Assembly: GCA_016871535.1 (NCBI GenBank)
Contig: VHCZ01000031.1
Span: 1 to 38,202 of the forward strand
Length of the DNA: 38,202 nucleotides
Reading direction: 5' to 3'
DNA from: Verrucomicrobiota bacterium
GTDB taxonomy: Bacteria > Verrucomicrobiota > Verrucomicrobiia > Limisphaerales > SIBE01
Shown here: positions 16,192 to 24,477 of the stretch, piece by piece
How the letters are laid out: every line of letters begins with the position of its first letter
Numbering within the stretch: position 1 is the first letter of the stretch
Notes under the pieces: generated by a model
The model's database searches: none
What the model saw: the letters and a program-made list of their open reading frames with translations, nothing else
What the model was told of the DNA's origin: nothing
Program-made: the position numbers and the translations under genes

Positions 16192-19100
16192 ATGACATCC
16201 GACAACCTCTCACGCCGCGATTTTATCCAACGAAGCGGCCTCCTCAGCGCCGGCCTTGCCGCGGCGCAAATGCTGCCTCTCCGATTCTTGCAAGCCCAGG
16301 AAGCCGTGGCGAATCCCCTGGCGCATTATCCGAATCGCGGCTGGGAAAAGCTCTACCGCGATCAGTACGCTTACGACCGCTCCTTCTCCTGGGTCTGCGC
16401 TCCGAACGACACGCACAACTGCCGCATCACAGCCCACGTTCGCAACAGCGTGATCATCCGCATGGGCGAGGAATTTGACGTCGGCAAATACGCCGATCTC
16501 TACGGCAACAAAGCGTCGTGGAACTGGGGCAACCGCCATTGCGCCAAAGGCTACACGTTCCATCGCGTGCTCTACGGTCCGTACCGGCTGAAGCATCCCA
16601 TCGTGCGCCGCGGGTGGAAACGCTGGGCCGACGATGGCTTCCCGTATTTGACCAAGGAACTCCGCGCGAAATACAAATTTGATTCCAGGGGAACAGACAC
16701 GTTCGACCGGGTTTCCTGGGATGACGCCTTCACGCTCATCGCCAAAGGTCTGAAAGCGATTGCGGTCCGTTACAGCGGAACCGAGGGCGGCAAATTCCTC
16801 GCCGAGCAAGGCTATCCGCCGGAAATGATTGAGGAGATGGGCGGCGCCGGCACGCGCACGATCAAAATGCGCGGCGGCATGGGATTGCTCGGCGTCCTGG
16901 GCAAATACGGCATGTACCGGCTGAACAATTCGCTCGCGTTGCTCGATGTTCACGTGCGCGGCGTCAAGCCGGAGCAGGCCAAAGCGGGACGCAATTGGTC
17001 GAATTACACCTGGCACGGCGACCAGGCGCCCGGCCAGCCGTGGGTTCACGGGCTGCAGAATTCCGAATCGGATTTCAACGACCTCCGTTCTTCCAAGCTG
17101 ATCATCATGAACGGCAAGAACCTGGTCGAAAACAAAATCACCGACGCGCACTGGTTCATCGAGTGCATGGAGCGCGGCGCCAAGATCGTCGTGATCGCTC
17201 CCGAATACGGCGCGCCCTCGACCAAGTGCGATTATTGGATTCCCGTGCGGCCTTCAACCGACGCCGCGCTGTGGCTGGGCGTGACGCGATTGATGATGGA
17301 CAAGGGTTGGTACGACGAAACGTTCGTCAAGCAGTTCACCGACTTTCCGTTGTTAGTCCGATCCGACAATCTCAAGCGCCTGCGAGCTGCGGAAATCATC
17401 CCGAATTACAAAAGCGCGTTGCCAGCCGACGGCGCGAGCAAAAAGGTGCAGGGCCTGACGGACGAACAGCACGCCAAACTGGGCGACTTTATAGTCTGGG
17501 ACGCGAAGTCGAATTCGCCCAAAGCCATTCACCGCGATCTCGTCGGCCAGAAGCTCTCCGAGTCCGGCATCGACCCCGTGCTCGATGGCACGTGGAAGGT
17601 GAAACTGGTGGACGGCACTGAGGTGGAAGTGAAGACCGCCTGGACGCTCTACCGCGTTCACCTCAAAGACTACGATCTGGATGCGGTGGCGGAAATCACG
17701 GCCGCGCCGAAGGAACTCATCGAGCAACTCGCCAAAGATATCGCGACCATCAAGCCGTGCTCGATCCACCAGGGCGAAGGGATCAACCATTGGTTCCACG
17801 CGACTGAGGCCAATCGCGCCGCGTATCTACCGGTGATGCTCACGGGCAACATTGGGAAACCGGGCGCGGGCTGCCACGGCTGGGCCGGCAATTACAAAGC
17901 CGCCTTGTTCCAGGGATCGAAACTTACCGGCCCGGGCTTCAAAGGCTGGGTGGCGGAGGATCCGTTCCATCCGAACCTCGATCCGAAAGCGCACGGGCGC
18001 GATGTCGAGGCGCACGCTTACACGAAAGACGAAGAACCGGCGTACTGGAATCACGGCGACATTCCGCTCATCGTCAACACGCCGAAGGAAGGCCGCAAAG
18101 TGTTCACAGGCAAGACGCACATGCCGACGCCGACGAAGGCGATCCTGTTCACCAACGTGAACTTGATCAACAACGCCAAGTGGGCCTACGGCGTCATCAA
18201 AAACGTGAACCCAAGGATTGAACTCATCGTCTCGGTGGACATTCAGGCCACGGCCACGGTCGAGTATTCCGACTTCGCGCTGCCGGCCAATTCCTGGCTC
18301 GAATTCCAAGATTTGGAAATCACGGCGTCGTGCTCGAATCCGTTCCTGCAAATCTGGAAAGGCGGCATCAAACCGATCTACGACACCAAGGATGATCTCA
18401 CGATCCTGGCAGGCATTGCGAACGGCCTGGCCAAGGTGACCGGCGACAAACGCTTCCGCGACTACTTCAAGTTCGAGCACGAAGGCAAGCGGAGCATTTA
18501 CATCCAGCGTTTGCTCGACACCTGCACGACGACCGCGGGTTACAAGCTCGGCGATATCATGGCCGGCAAGTATGGGCCGCCGGGCGGATGTCTCATGAAC
18601 TTCCGGACTTACCCGCGCATTCCGTTTTACGAGCAGGTTCATGACAGTTGGCCGTTCTACACGGACACGGGCCGGCTCCATTCTTACAGCGACGATCCCA
18701 CCGCGATCAGTTGCGGAGAAAACTTCATCGTTCACCGCGAAGGGCCTGAAGCCACGCCGTACCTGCCCAATGTCATCGTCAGCTCCAACCCGTGGGTGCG
18801 GCCAAATGATTACGGAATTCCGCTCACGGCCGAGCACTGGGATGAACGCACGGTGCGCAACGTCAAATTGCCCTGGGCCGAGGTCAAGAATACGAAAAAC
18901 TTTCTCTGGCGCCGCGGTTTCCAGTTTTATTGCCTCACGCCCAAGTCGCGGCACAGCGTCCATTCTTCCTGGGCCAACGTGGATTGGCACTTGATCTGGA
19001 ACTCGAACTTCGGCGACCCGTATCGCATCGACAAGCGCTTGCCCAACGTCAGCGAGCATCAAGTGCACATGAATCCGCAAGCCGCGCGCGATCTCGGACT

Positions 19101-19662
19101 GAAGGATGGCGACTACGTGTATGTGGATGCGAACCCCGCGGATCGCCCGTATCTTGGCGCGACGCCTTCCGATCCGTTTTACAAGGTGAGCCGCCTGATG
19201 CTGCGGGTGACCTTCAACTCGGCCTATCCGTATCATGTCATTATGATGAAGCACGGAACGTTCATCGCGACCGAGAAGACCGTGCGTGCGCAGCAGACGC
19301 GGCCGGATGGGTTGTCGCTGACGGAGACGGGCTACATCTCGAACTTCCGGTTTGGTTCCCAACAATCCATCAACCGGAACTGGCACATGCCGATGCACCA
19401 GACCGACACGCTCTTCCACAAAACCAAAGCGTTCATGGGATTTATTTTTGGCGGTGAAGCGGACAATCACGCGATCAACACCGTGCCCAAGGAATGTCTG
19501 GTCCGCGTCACCAAAGCCGAAGACGGCGGACTGGGCGGCAAAGGCCCATGGAAGCCTGGCACGGAGGGCTTGTCGCCCGATGCGGAGAACGACGTGATGA
19601 AGAAGTATTTGGCCGGGGGCTACGGCATTGCCGGCGCGCCCACCAAAGCCGGATTCGAATAG
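16192..19662 (+). CDS. nxrA: Molybdopterin oxidoreductase alpha subunit, nitrite oxidoreductase (NXR) type
   Basis: Catalytic subunit of 1156 aa, the length expected for NxrA of Nitrospira/anammox type. It begins with a Tat signal (LSRRDFIQR, RR at 8-9), so it folds with cofactor before export. The N-terminal [4Fe-4S] site appears as Cys69-x3-Asp73-x3-Cys77...Cys117 (WVCAPNDTHNC, RHCAKG), the variant seen in NXR-type proteins rather than His-x3-Cys-x3-Cys of NarG. YTWHGDQAPG places Asp277 as the likely molybdenum ligand, which puts it in the type II DMSO reductase family. Blocks such as YGPYRLKHPIVRRGWKRW and SKLIIMNGKNLVENKI resemble NxrA (recalled family knowledge). Nitrite oxidation to nitrate, nitrate reduction, or another substrate cannot be told apart by sequence alone. 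Genes for a chaperone and a beta subunit follow. An in-frame extension upstream to 15937 is repeat DNA, not gene. Confidence 0.9.
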   Translation: MTSDNLSRRDFIQRSGLLSAGLAAAQMLPLRFLQAQEAVANPLAHYPNRGWEKLYRDQYAYDRSFSWVCAPNDTHNCRITAHVRNSVIIRMGEEFDVGKYADLYGNKASWNWGNRHCAKGYTFHRVLYGPYRLKHPIVRRGWKRWADDGFPYLTKELRAKYKFDSRGTDTFDRVSWDDAFTLIAKGLKAIAVRYSGTEGGKFLAEQGYPPEMIEEMGGAGTRTIKMRGGMGLLGVLGKYGMYRLNNSLALLDVHVRGVKPEQAKAGRNWSNYTWHGDQAPGQPWVHGLQNSESDFNDLRSSKLIIMNGKNLVENKITDAHWFIECMERGAKIVVIAPEYGAPSTKCDYWIPVRPSTDAALWLGVTRLMMDKGWYDETFVKQFTDFPLLVRSDNLKRLRAAEIIPNYKSALPADGASKKVQGLTDEQHAKLGDFIVWDAKSNSPKAIHRDLVGQKLSESGIDPVLDGTWKVKLVDGTEVEVKTAWTLYRVHLKDYDLDAVAEITAAPKELIEQLAKDIATIKPCSIHQGEGINHWFHATEANRAAYLPVMLTGNIGKPGAGCHGWAGNYKAALFQGSKLTGPGFKGWVAEDPFHPNLDPKAHGRDVEAHAYTKDEEPAYWNHGDIPLIVNTPKEGRKVFTGKTHMPTPTKAILFTNVNLINNAKWAYGVIKNVNPRIELIVSVDIQATATVEYSDFALPANSWLEFQDLEITASCSNPFLQIWKGGIKPIYDTKDDLTILAGIANGLAKVTGDKRFRDYFKFEHEGKRSIYIQRLLDTCTTTAGYKLGDIMAGKYGPPGGCLMNFRTYPRIPFYEQVHDSWPFYTDTGRLHSYSDDPTAISCGENFIVHREGPEATPYLPNVIVSSNPWVRPNDYGIPLTAEHWDERTVRNVKLPWAEVKNTKNFLWRRGFQFYCLTPKSRHSVHSSWANVDWHLIWNSNFGDPYRIDKRLPNVSEHQVHMNPQAARDLGLKDGDYVYVDANPADRPYLGATPSDPFYKVSRLMLRVTFNSAYPYHVIMMKHGTFIATEKTVRAQQTRPDGLSLTETGYISNFRFGSQQSINRNWHMPMHQTDTLFHKTKAFMGFIFGGEADNHAINTVPKECLVRVTKAEDGGLGGKGPWKPGTEGLSPDAENDVMKKYLAGGYGIAGAPTKAGFE

Positions 19663-19673
19663 GGATTGAGAAT

Positions 19674-19880
19674 ATGAAGACGAACGATTCCACGGCTCGC
19701 ACGGCGTCGAATCAGACACCAAAAGCGAGAGAGATGACGCCGAAAAACGGTTGTGAAGAAGCAGAAGAACAAAACACTGAGACGCCCAAACCCCGCTGGA
19801 CTCTGGGGCGCCGCGAGCCCGGGCCGCGGTGCCGGCGACGCGGGTTGGTGTGTGATGCCCCGCTTGGGTTGAAGAATTAA
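19674..19880 (+). CDS. Doubtful 68-aa ORF between alpha subunit and next gene
   Basis: A 68-codon frame starting ATGAAGACG 11 nt after the alpha-subunit stop. The N-terminal half is polar (MKTNDSTARTASNQTPKARE...) and the C-terminal half is Arg-rich and reads through a GC-rich segment that looks like repeat DNA. No family recognised. It may be no gene at all. Confidence 0.2.
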   Translation: MKTNDSTARTASNQTPKAREMTPKNGCEEAEEQNTETPKPRWTLGRREPGPRCRRRGLVCDAPLGLKN

Positions 19881-19881
19881 T

Positions 19882-20403
19882 ATGCCCAAAGACGAATTTG
19901 ATCCGGAAGATCCGATGGAACTTTGCGGCGTCGGTCTGGTCACGGACGAAGACACAACCGACGCGATGGCAGAGTGCTTTATCGAGGAGTTCATGCGCCT
20001 GGGTTACAACCCCAAGCAGATCCTCGCGTTGTTCCGGAACCCTTATTACATCGGCGTGAACATGGTGCTGCAGAATCTCGGCGAACCGTTCGTGCGCGAG
20101 CGGATCGCCGAGGTGTTTGCGCGTTGGGGGAAACCGGTCACCTGGCAGGCTGGAGCCGCGATCCCCCTCACCCCGGCCCTCTCCCAAGGGGAGGAGAACC
20201 CTTTGGCGTGCGGGTTCAAATCGGAAGCCCTGGCCACTTCGCCTGCGATGGAATCAATGTTCCCTCTCCATGAGGGAGAGGGCCAGGGTGAGGCGAAACG
20301 GCGCGAACTTTCATCGGAGGCCTCCGAACGGAACCAGGCGATCCCAGTTGATCCGAACATGACGGACCCGATGGGGGGCGCGATTCCTCGGTTGGATAAC
20401 TAG
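19882..20403 (+). CDS. Small conserved NXR-linked protein with an in-frame repeat insertion
   Basis: A 173-aa soluble protein. Residues 1-93 (DPMELCGVGLVTDEDTTDAM, ...FIEEFMRLGYNPKQILALFR, NPYYIGVNMVLQNLGEPFVR) look like a conserved acidic helical domain; small proteins of similar appearance are found next to molybdoenzyme genes, but I cannot assign a function. From about residue 94 the frame passes through a CCCCTCACCCCGGCC repeat (20164-20293), giving LTPALSQGEENP and FPLHEGEGQGE, then returns to a possible native tail (VDPNMTDPMGGAIPRLDN). It lies between alpha and beta subunit genes, 52 bp before the latter, so it may serve in assembly of the enzyme. Confidence 0.65.
   Translation: MPKDEFDPEDPMELCGVGLVTDEDTTDAMAECFIEEFMRLGYNPKQILALFRNPYYIGVNMVLQNLGEPFVRERIAEVFARWGKPVTWQAGAAIPLTPALSQGEENPLACGFKSEALATSPAMESMFPLHEGEGQGEAKRRELSSEASERNQAIPVDPNMTDPMGGAIPRLDN
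20164..20293. repeat. CCCTCACCCC-type palindromic element inside a coding frame
   Basis: A 130-bp element starting CCCCTCACCCCGGCCCTCTC and ending GAGAGGGCCAGGGTGAGG, so its ends are inverted copies of each other. It is read in frame as part of the small NXR-linked protein. Confidence 0.8.
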
Positions 20404-20455
20404 CCGGACACCGATTTCACGATTTAACGATTTAACCATTTAACCAGAAGATGCG

Positions 20456-21727
20456 ATGAGCAAGGTCTTAAACTGGCAACTGGGCCGCGACATGGAGTAT
20501 CCCTATGACGCGGCGTTCCCGAATTCCCAATTCGCGTTTGTCTTCAACTTGAACCGCTGCATCGGCTGCCAGAGTTGCACCATGGCGTGCAAGTCCACGT
20601 GGACGTTCTCCAAGGGGCAGGAAAACATGTGGTGGAACAACGTCGAGACCAAGCCCTACGGCGGTTATCCGCACCACTGGGACGTCAAGCTCCTCGATCT
20701 GCTCGATCAAGCCAATCCCGGAGGCCAAACCTGGAACAGCCAACCGAAGGACCTCAAAGCTCCCTACGGCCAATTCAAAGGCAAAACCATTTTTGAAGTC
20801 GCGCAAACGAACGTCAGCCCGGAAGGCGCCCAGCGCGCCCTGGGTTATCTGCCGACGGATGAAGAATGGTCCGCGCCGAATCGTTACGAGGACAATCCCA
20901 CCGGCGGCCAAAAAGGGCAGAAGGGACAGTATTTCACGGGCGGCGAGGCCTTGCCGCAGCACAAGACGTGGTTCTTCTATCTCGCGCGCATCTGCAATCA
21001 CTGCACATATCCCGCCTGCCTGGCCGCTTGTCCCCGCAACGCCATCTATAAACGGCCCGAAGACGGCATCGTCCTGATCGATCAGGAACGCTGCCGCGGT
21101 TACCGGAAATGCATGGAGGCTTGTCCGTACAAGAAAAGTTTCTATCGAGGCACGACGCGGACGAGCGAGAAATGCATCGGATGTTTCCCGCGCGTCGAAG
21201 GCCGCGATCCCGATGGCGGCGGCTTGCCGATGCAAACGCGTTGCATGGCGGCGTGCGTCGGGCACATTCGCTTGCAGGGCCTGGTGCAAATGAATTCGGA
21301 CGGCACGTGGAAAGAAGACCGCTATCACCCGCTTTACTATCTGGTGCACGTCGCGAAGGTCGCGCTGCCGCTTTACCCGCAATTCGGCACCGAACCGAAC
21401 GGCTACTATATTCCGCCGCGCTGGGTGCCTCGCGCGTACTTGCGGCAAATGTTCGGGCCGGGCGCCGACGCCGCCGTCGAGAAATACGCCAATCCCGATC
21501 GCGAACTGCTGGCGGTTCTGCAACTGTTCGGCAAGGACGCCCGGATGTGTTTCCGCTACGAGATCAAGGAAGGTCCGAAGGTGTTCGAGACCGAAATTCG
21601 CGGCAAGAAGTTCGAACTCTACAACGACACCATCATCGGCTACGGCAAGGACGGGAGGAAGATCATCGAAACGACCGTCGAGGAACCGTTGCACGTCCGA
21701 GGAGCCCAGCATGCCAACTCCATCTGA
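20456..21727 (+). CDS. nxrB: Iron-sulfur beta subunit, NXR/NarH type
   Basis: Electron-transfer subunit of 423 aa. Four cluster-binding groups are visible: Cys35/38/41/45 (CIGCQSCTMAC), Cys180/183/188/192 (CNHCTYPACLAAC), Cys213/219/223 with Tyr216 in the fourth place (CRGYRKCMEAC, the NarH-type [3Fe-4S] pattern, where NarH has Trp), and Cys240/243/263/267 (CIGC...CMAAC). Blocks such as NNVETKPYGG, RPEDGIVLIDQERCRGY, YPQFGTEPNGYYIPPRWVPR and YLRQMFGPG closely resemble Nitrospira/anammox NxrB as I recall it. It has no signal peptide, so it should be exported in a complex with the Tat-signalled alpha subunit. The TorD gene starts inside its last 17 bases. Confidence 0.93.
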   Translation: MSKVLNWQLGRDMEYPYDAAFPNSQFAFVFNLNRCIGCQSCTMACKSTWTFSKGQENMWWNNVETKPYGGYPHHWDVKLLDLLDQANPGGQTWNSQPKDLKAPYGQFKGKTIFEVAQTNVSPEGAQRALGYLPTDEEWSAPNRYEDNPTGGQKGQKGQYFTGGEALPQHKTWFFYLARICNHCTYPACLAACPRNAIYKRPEDGIVLIDQERCRGYRKCMEACPYKKSFYRGTTRTSEKCIGCFPRVEGRDPDGGGLPMQTRCMAACVGHIRLQGLVQMNSDGTWKEDRYHPLYYLVHVAKVALPLYPQFGTEPNGYYIPPRWVPRAYLRQMFGPGADAAVEKYANPDRELLAVLQLFGKDARMCFRYEIKEGPKVFETEIRGKKFELYNDTIIGYGKDGRKIIETTVEEPLHVRGAQHANSI

Positions 21728-23084
21728 AGAATTGCGGAGTGCGGAGTGCGGAGTGCGGAATGAGAGTCCGCGCTCGGTGTTCGGGAACTTCAAAACCAAC
21801 CGCGCGCCGGGTCCCCTCACGCCGGTCCACTCCAGTGGAGAATCTCCAAGGCTTTCCCCTCCCCACGAAACTGATTCAACCGCGGATTACGCGGATAACA
21901 CGGATAAAATCGCTTCTTCATCCGCGAAATCCGCGGAATCCGTGGTTAAAAAACCGATTCAAGCGTTCAATGTGCGAAACGGTTCGGAGAATTCTCTCCG
22001 TGAGGGGGAGGGGGAACACGGTGTTGGCATTGGTCTGCAGGTCGAGACACTGCAAAATTCCATCGACCGCGCATTGGCGCGGTCCTTCCTTTACCGCATT
22101 TTGGCGAAGGCGTACGAGTATCCGACGGAGGAAGGCTGGAACTGGCTCGCGCAGCCCACCGTCCAGGGCGCCTTCTGGACTTCGGTTCTGGTTTTGACCT
22201 GTGATCCATCGTTGCCGGTAACTTCTCATGAAGCGCAAGGTGGGGCGAGCCTGTCCTCAGCGAGGCGAACGGGCCGTGTTCCAGGCTCGTCGAGCGGCTC
22301 GCCGGGACGGACTCGCCCTACCGTGTCCAGGGGAGCGCCCGCGCCCGCGCGTGTTTCCGCCGGCGCGTTGCCAGCGGATGCGGTGTCCGCACCAAGGGCA
22401 GAATGCTGCCTGCCGGCGGTGCCGGACGGCGGCGAGGCGCCGCAAACCGCACGCGGGGCGCGTGCGCTCCTCGAAAGCTCTCTGAGGAACCGGGCCGGCC
22501 AATTACTCCGGCATCTGCAACGCCGGAACTTCGAGCCGTTCCTCCAGGATTACATCGCGGTCTTTGGCCACGCGGCTCGCGGTTCGTGCCCGTTGAATGA
22601 AATCGAATATGGGGATCTGAAAGCCGATCCGCTCTTCCAACCTCATCGCCTGGCGGATCTGGCGGCCTACTACCGCGCGTTCGGCCTCGAAATCACCGAG
22701 GACGCGACGGAGCGTCCGGACCACATCTGCATTGAGCTGGAATTCATGTCGGTGCTCGCCGCCAAGGAAGCCTACGCTCTCGAACACCAACTGGACGACC
22801 TCGAGTTGCCCGTGTGCCGCGACGCTCAGAAGGGTTTTCTTCGCGAGCATCTCGGCCGTTGGACCCCCGCTTTCGCGCGGCGGCTCGCGCGAGTCGCTGG
22901 AGAAGGCGTGCTCGGAGCTTTGGCGGAATTCACCCTTGAATTCATCGAGGAGGAATGCCGGCGGCTTGGCGTCGCCGCCGGAAGCGAAGATCTCCTGCTT
23001 CGTCCGGTGGATGAAGCGGACGAGAGCCTTTGCGCAAGCTGCGGAATCCGCAGTCTGCCGCCCGGAGCCACGGCGGTTACGTAG
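21711..23084 (+). CDS. TorD/NarJ-type molybdoenzyme chaperone, enlarged by repeat insertions
   Basis: A chaperone of the TorD family, which binds the Tat signal and holds the apo-enzyme for cofactor loading. The frame has 457 codons, against the usual 200-280. Native-looking parts are residues 113-165 (LQNSIDRALARSFLYRILAK) and about 250-445 (FLQDYIAVFGHAARGSCPLN, EIEYGDLKADPLFQ, CIELEFMSVLAAKEA). Residues about 8-110 come from GCGGAGTGCGGAGTGCGG and CCGCGGATTACGCGG repeat DNA, and about 178-206 from a GGTAGGGCGAG-family palindrome (22239-22322). Neither breaks the frame. The start ATG overlaps the beta subunit by 17 nt, as expected for coupling; a later internal start would drop the first insertion but I see none that is clearly better. 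Whether the enlarged protein folds is uncertain. Confidence 0.8.
   Translation: MPTPSEELRSAECGVRNESPRSVFGNFKTNRAPGPLTPVHSSGESPRLSPPHETDSTADYADNTDKIASSSAKSAESVVKKPIQAFNVRNGSENSLREGEGEHGVGIGLQVETLQNSIDRALARSFLYRILAKAYEYPTEEGWNWLAQPTVQGAFWTSVLVLTCDPSLPVTSHEAQGGASLSSARRTGRVPGSSSGSPGRTRPTVSRGAPAPARVSAGALPADAVSAPRAECCLPAVPDGGEAPQTARGARALLESSLRNRAGQLLRHLQRRNFEPFLQDYIAVFGHAARGSCPLNEIEYGDLKADPLFQPHRLADLAAYYRAFGLEITEDATERPDHICIELEFMSVLAAKEAYALEHQLDDLELPVCRDAQKGFLREHLGRWTPAFARRLARVAGEGVLGALAEFTLEFIEEECRRLGVAAGSEDLLLRPVDEADESLCASCGIRSLPPGATAVT
21732..21762. repeat. Short tandem repeat GCGGAGTGCGGAGT
   Basis: About four tandem copies of a GCGGAGT-like 8-9-mer (GCGGAGTGCGGAGTGCGGA) close to the 5-prime end of the TorD frame. 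Confidence 0.55.
21878..21947. repeat. Dispersed CCGCGGATTACGCGG palindromic repeat
   Basis: A 70-bp segment with AACCGCGGATTACGCGGATA on the left and AATCCGCGGAATCCGTGGTT on the right, related by imperfect inversion. It is read in frame within the TorD gene. A weaker relative lies near 5790. Confidence 0.65.
22239..22322. repeat. GGTAGGGCGAG-family palindrome, copy 2, inside the TorD gene
   Basis: 84 bp (28 codons) starting GGTGGGGCGAGCCTGTCCTC and ending CGGACTCGCCCTACC. The length is a multiple of three and no stop is created, so the host frame is kept. Confidence 0.85.
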
Positions 23085-23133
23085 TTGCCTTAGTGGTCGT
23101 GGACATAAATACGATGACGTTCGCGGCAAGGGA

Positions 23134-23215
23134 TTTTGCGGCCAGACAAGGCGCGAGCGACGAGCATACCCATCCGCGGTCTGTAAGGAGCGAGCCACGA
23201 AGTCTGGCCGCAAAA
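23134..23215. repeat. Variable-stem hairpin with conserved core, copy a
   Basis: Perfect 14-bp stem TTTTGCGGCCAGAC/GTCTGGCCGCAAAA enclosing a 54-nt core (AAGGCGCGAGCGACGAGCAT... to GGAGCGAGCCACGAA). The core matches those at 31509-31589, 31616-31702 (inverted), 37932-38015 and more loosely 38101-38202. It lies in the 275-bp gap (23085-23359) between the TorD gene and the HExxH protein gene. Confidence 0.8.
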
Positions 23216-23359
23216 GAACTGCCGCCCTCCGGGTTGCGCCCCATTTGGCCTGTGGCTTTGACCAAGTCCGAACATCTGGCGGTTGTGCTCCATCGCCATT
23301 CGAGTTTCGTGCTTTCGTATTCTTTCGACATTCGACGTTAGGAATCGGTCATTTCCGCC

Positions 23360-24292
23360 ATGAGGCTTCTCTTTGACGACGAATTGATCGAGAGCGTGGT
23401 CTTCCTGTGCGTGAGCGGGAAGCGCGCCGGAATTCCCGCGCTACAGATTCGCCGCTATTACCGCGAACGCGAGAGGGCCTACGCGATGTCGGATCCGGAC
23501 GAGCGGAATGCGGGTTTCGCGCGCCTTCACGCCGCGTGGTTTCACGAATGGGATCTCGACCGAGGGTTGGCTGCAGTCGCTGCGGATTTCCCGCTGTTGG
23601 AGCCATCCCTCCAGGCGATGGCGTTTCGCAAAGCGCGCAACAAATTCGAAGAGGGCGCCGATCTCTACGTGAACGCGAGCGGCGAACGCCATGGCGTTGT
23701 GGCGCTGCGAGCCGAGCGCTTCGCGCGCGACGCGGCGTTGCGGGCCTTTCTCAATCACGAACTGATGCACGTCAGCGATATGGTCGATCCGTCTTTTGGT
23801 TATGCGCGCGATGCGAGCCAGTTTGGCGAAACGGCCTCGCAGAAGCGTCTCGTTCAAGAACGCTACCGGCTGCTCTGGGACGTCACCATTGACGGCCGGC
23901 TCACGGGCCTGGGTCGCGCGACGGAGGCAGCGATGGAACGGAGGCGCGATGAATTCGAGCGCGCCTACAACTTCCTCGACGCCGATCAACGCCGCGCGCT
24001 TTTCGAGTCATTGTGGACCGGCGCTTCTCCGCGTCACCCGGCGTTGCTGGACCTGGCGCGCGATCCACGCGGCTTGAGCGGTTCGCATCGGCGGGCGCCG
24101 GGCGCGCCGTGCCCTTTGTGCGGTTTCGCGGCATTTGATTGGATTGAAGGGCCCGCGCTGAAAGAGGATACTGTGTTCGCGATCCGGAAAGAATTTCCCG
24201 CGTGGACTCTTGAGGAAAGTGTATGTCACCGTTGCGCGGAGATTTACGAAGCGCCGACCGGCCTGGAACTGCCGGCCACGGTCTGTCTCTGA
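23360..24292 (+). CDS. Uncharacterised protein with HExxH motif and C-terminal zinc ribbon
   Basis: A 310-aa soluble protein of unknown function. His133-Glu-Leu-Met-His137 (LNHELMHVSD) is a zinc-metallopeptidase-type HExxH, within a helical region (85-215) rich in Arg and Glu. The C-terminus (about 250-300) carries CPLCGF and CHRCAE pairs, likely a zinc ribbon. No signal peptide or membrane segment is present, so it is cytoplasmic. Its place between the TorD chaperone and the outer-membrane conduit genes suggests a role in maturation or quality control of the exported enzyme, but this is inference from position only. I did not recognise a named family. The start ATG is the first in frame after a stretch of repeat DNA. 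Confidence 0.75.
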   Translation: MRLLFDDELIESVVFLCVSGKRAGIPALQIRRYYRERERAYAMSDPDERNAGFARLHAAWFHEWDLDRGLAAVAADFPLLEPSLQAMAFRKARNKFEEGADLYVNASGERHGVVALRAERFARDAALRAFLNHELMHVSDMVDPSFGYARDASQFGETASQKRLVQERYRLLWDVTIDGRLTGLGRATEAAMERRRDEFERAYNFLDADQRRALFESLWTGASPRHPALLDLARDPRGLSGSHRRAPGAPCPLCGFAAFDWIEGPALKEDTVFAIRKEFPAWTLEESVCHRCAEIYEAPTGLELPATVCL

Positions 24293-24477
24293 CGGCAGTC
24301 CCGATTCGCGTGTGTGTGGCAAGACAGGAAGCAAAAGAACTCGTGACAATCGCGCGATAGCCAAAAAAAGGGTGAAGAAAAGCCAAACAATGTGCAGCCT
24401 CCTTCCAACCTCCGTGTAGCATTATCCGCAAAGACGCAGCGACGGGATCCGACACGGGAAACCAAGAACAAAAACCT

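Noticed and set aside
17827-20187. 786-codon minus-strand frame across the alpha subunit and its neighbour
   Set aside because: The plus strand carries conserved NXR-type sequence with cofactor motifs; the antisense translation has none and crosses repeat DNA.
14226-23084. Calling the organism a nitrite oxidiser
   Set aside because: Alpha/beta similarity alone does not fix direction or substrate; the FNR-like sites, nnrS and quinone modules fit nitrate reduction at least as well.
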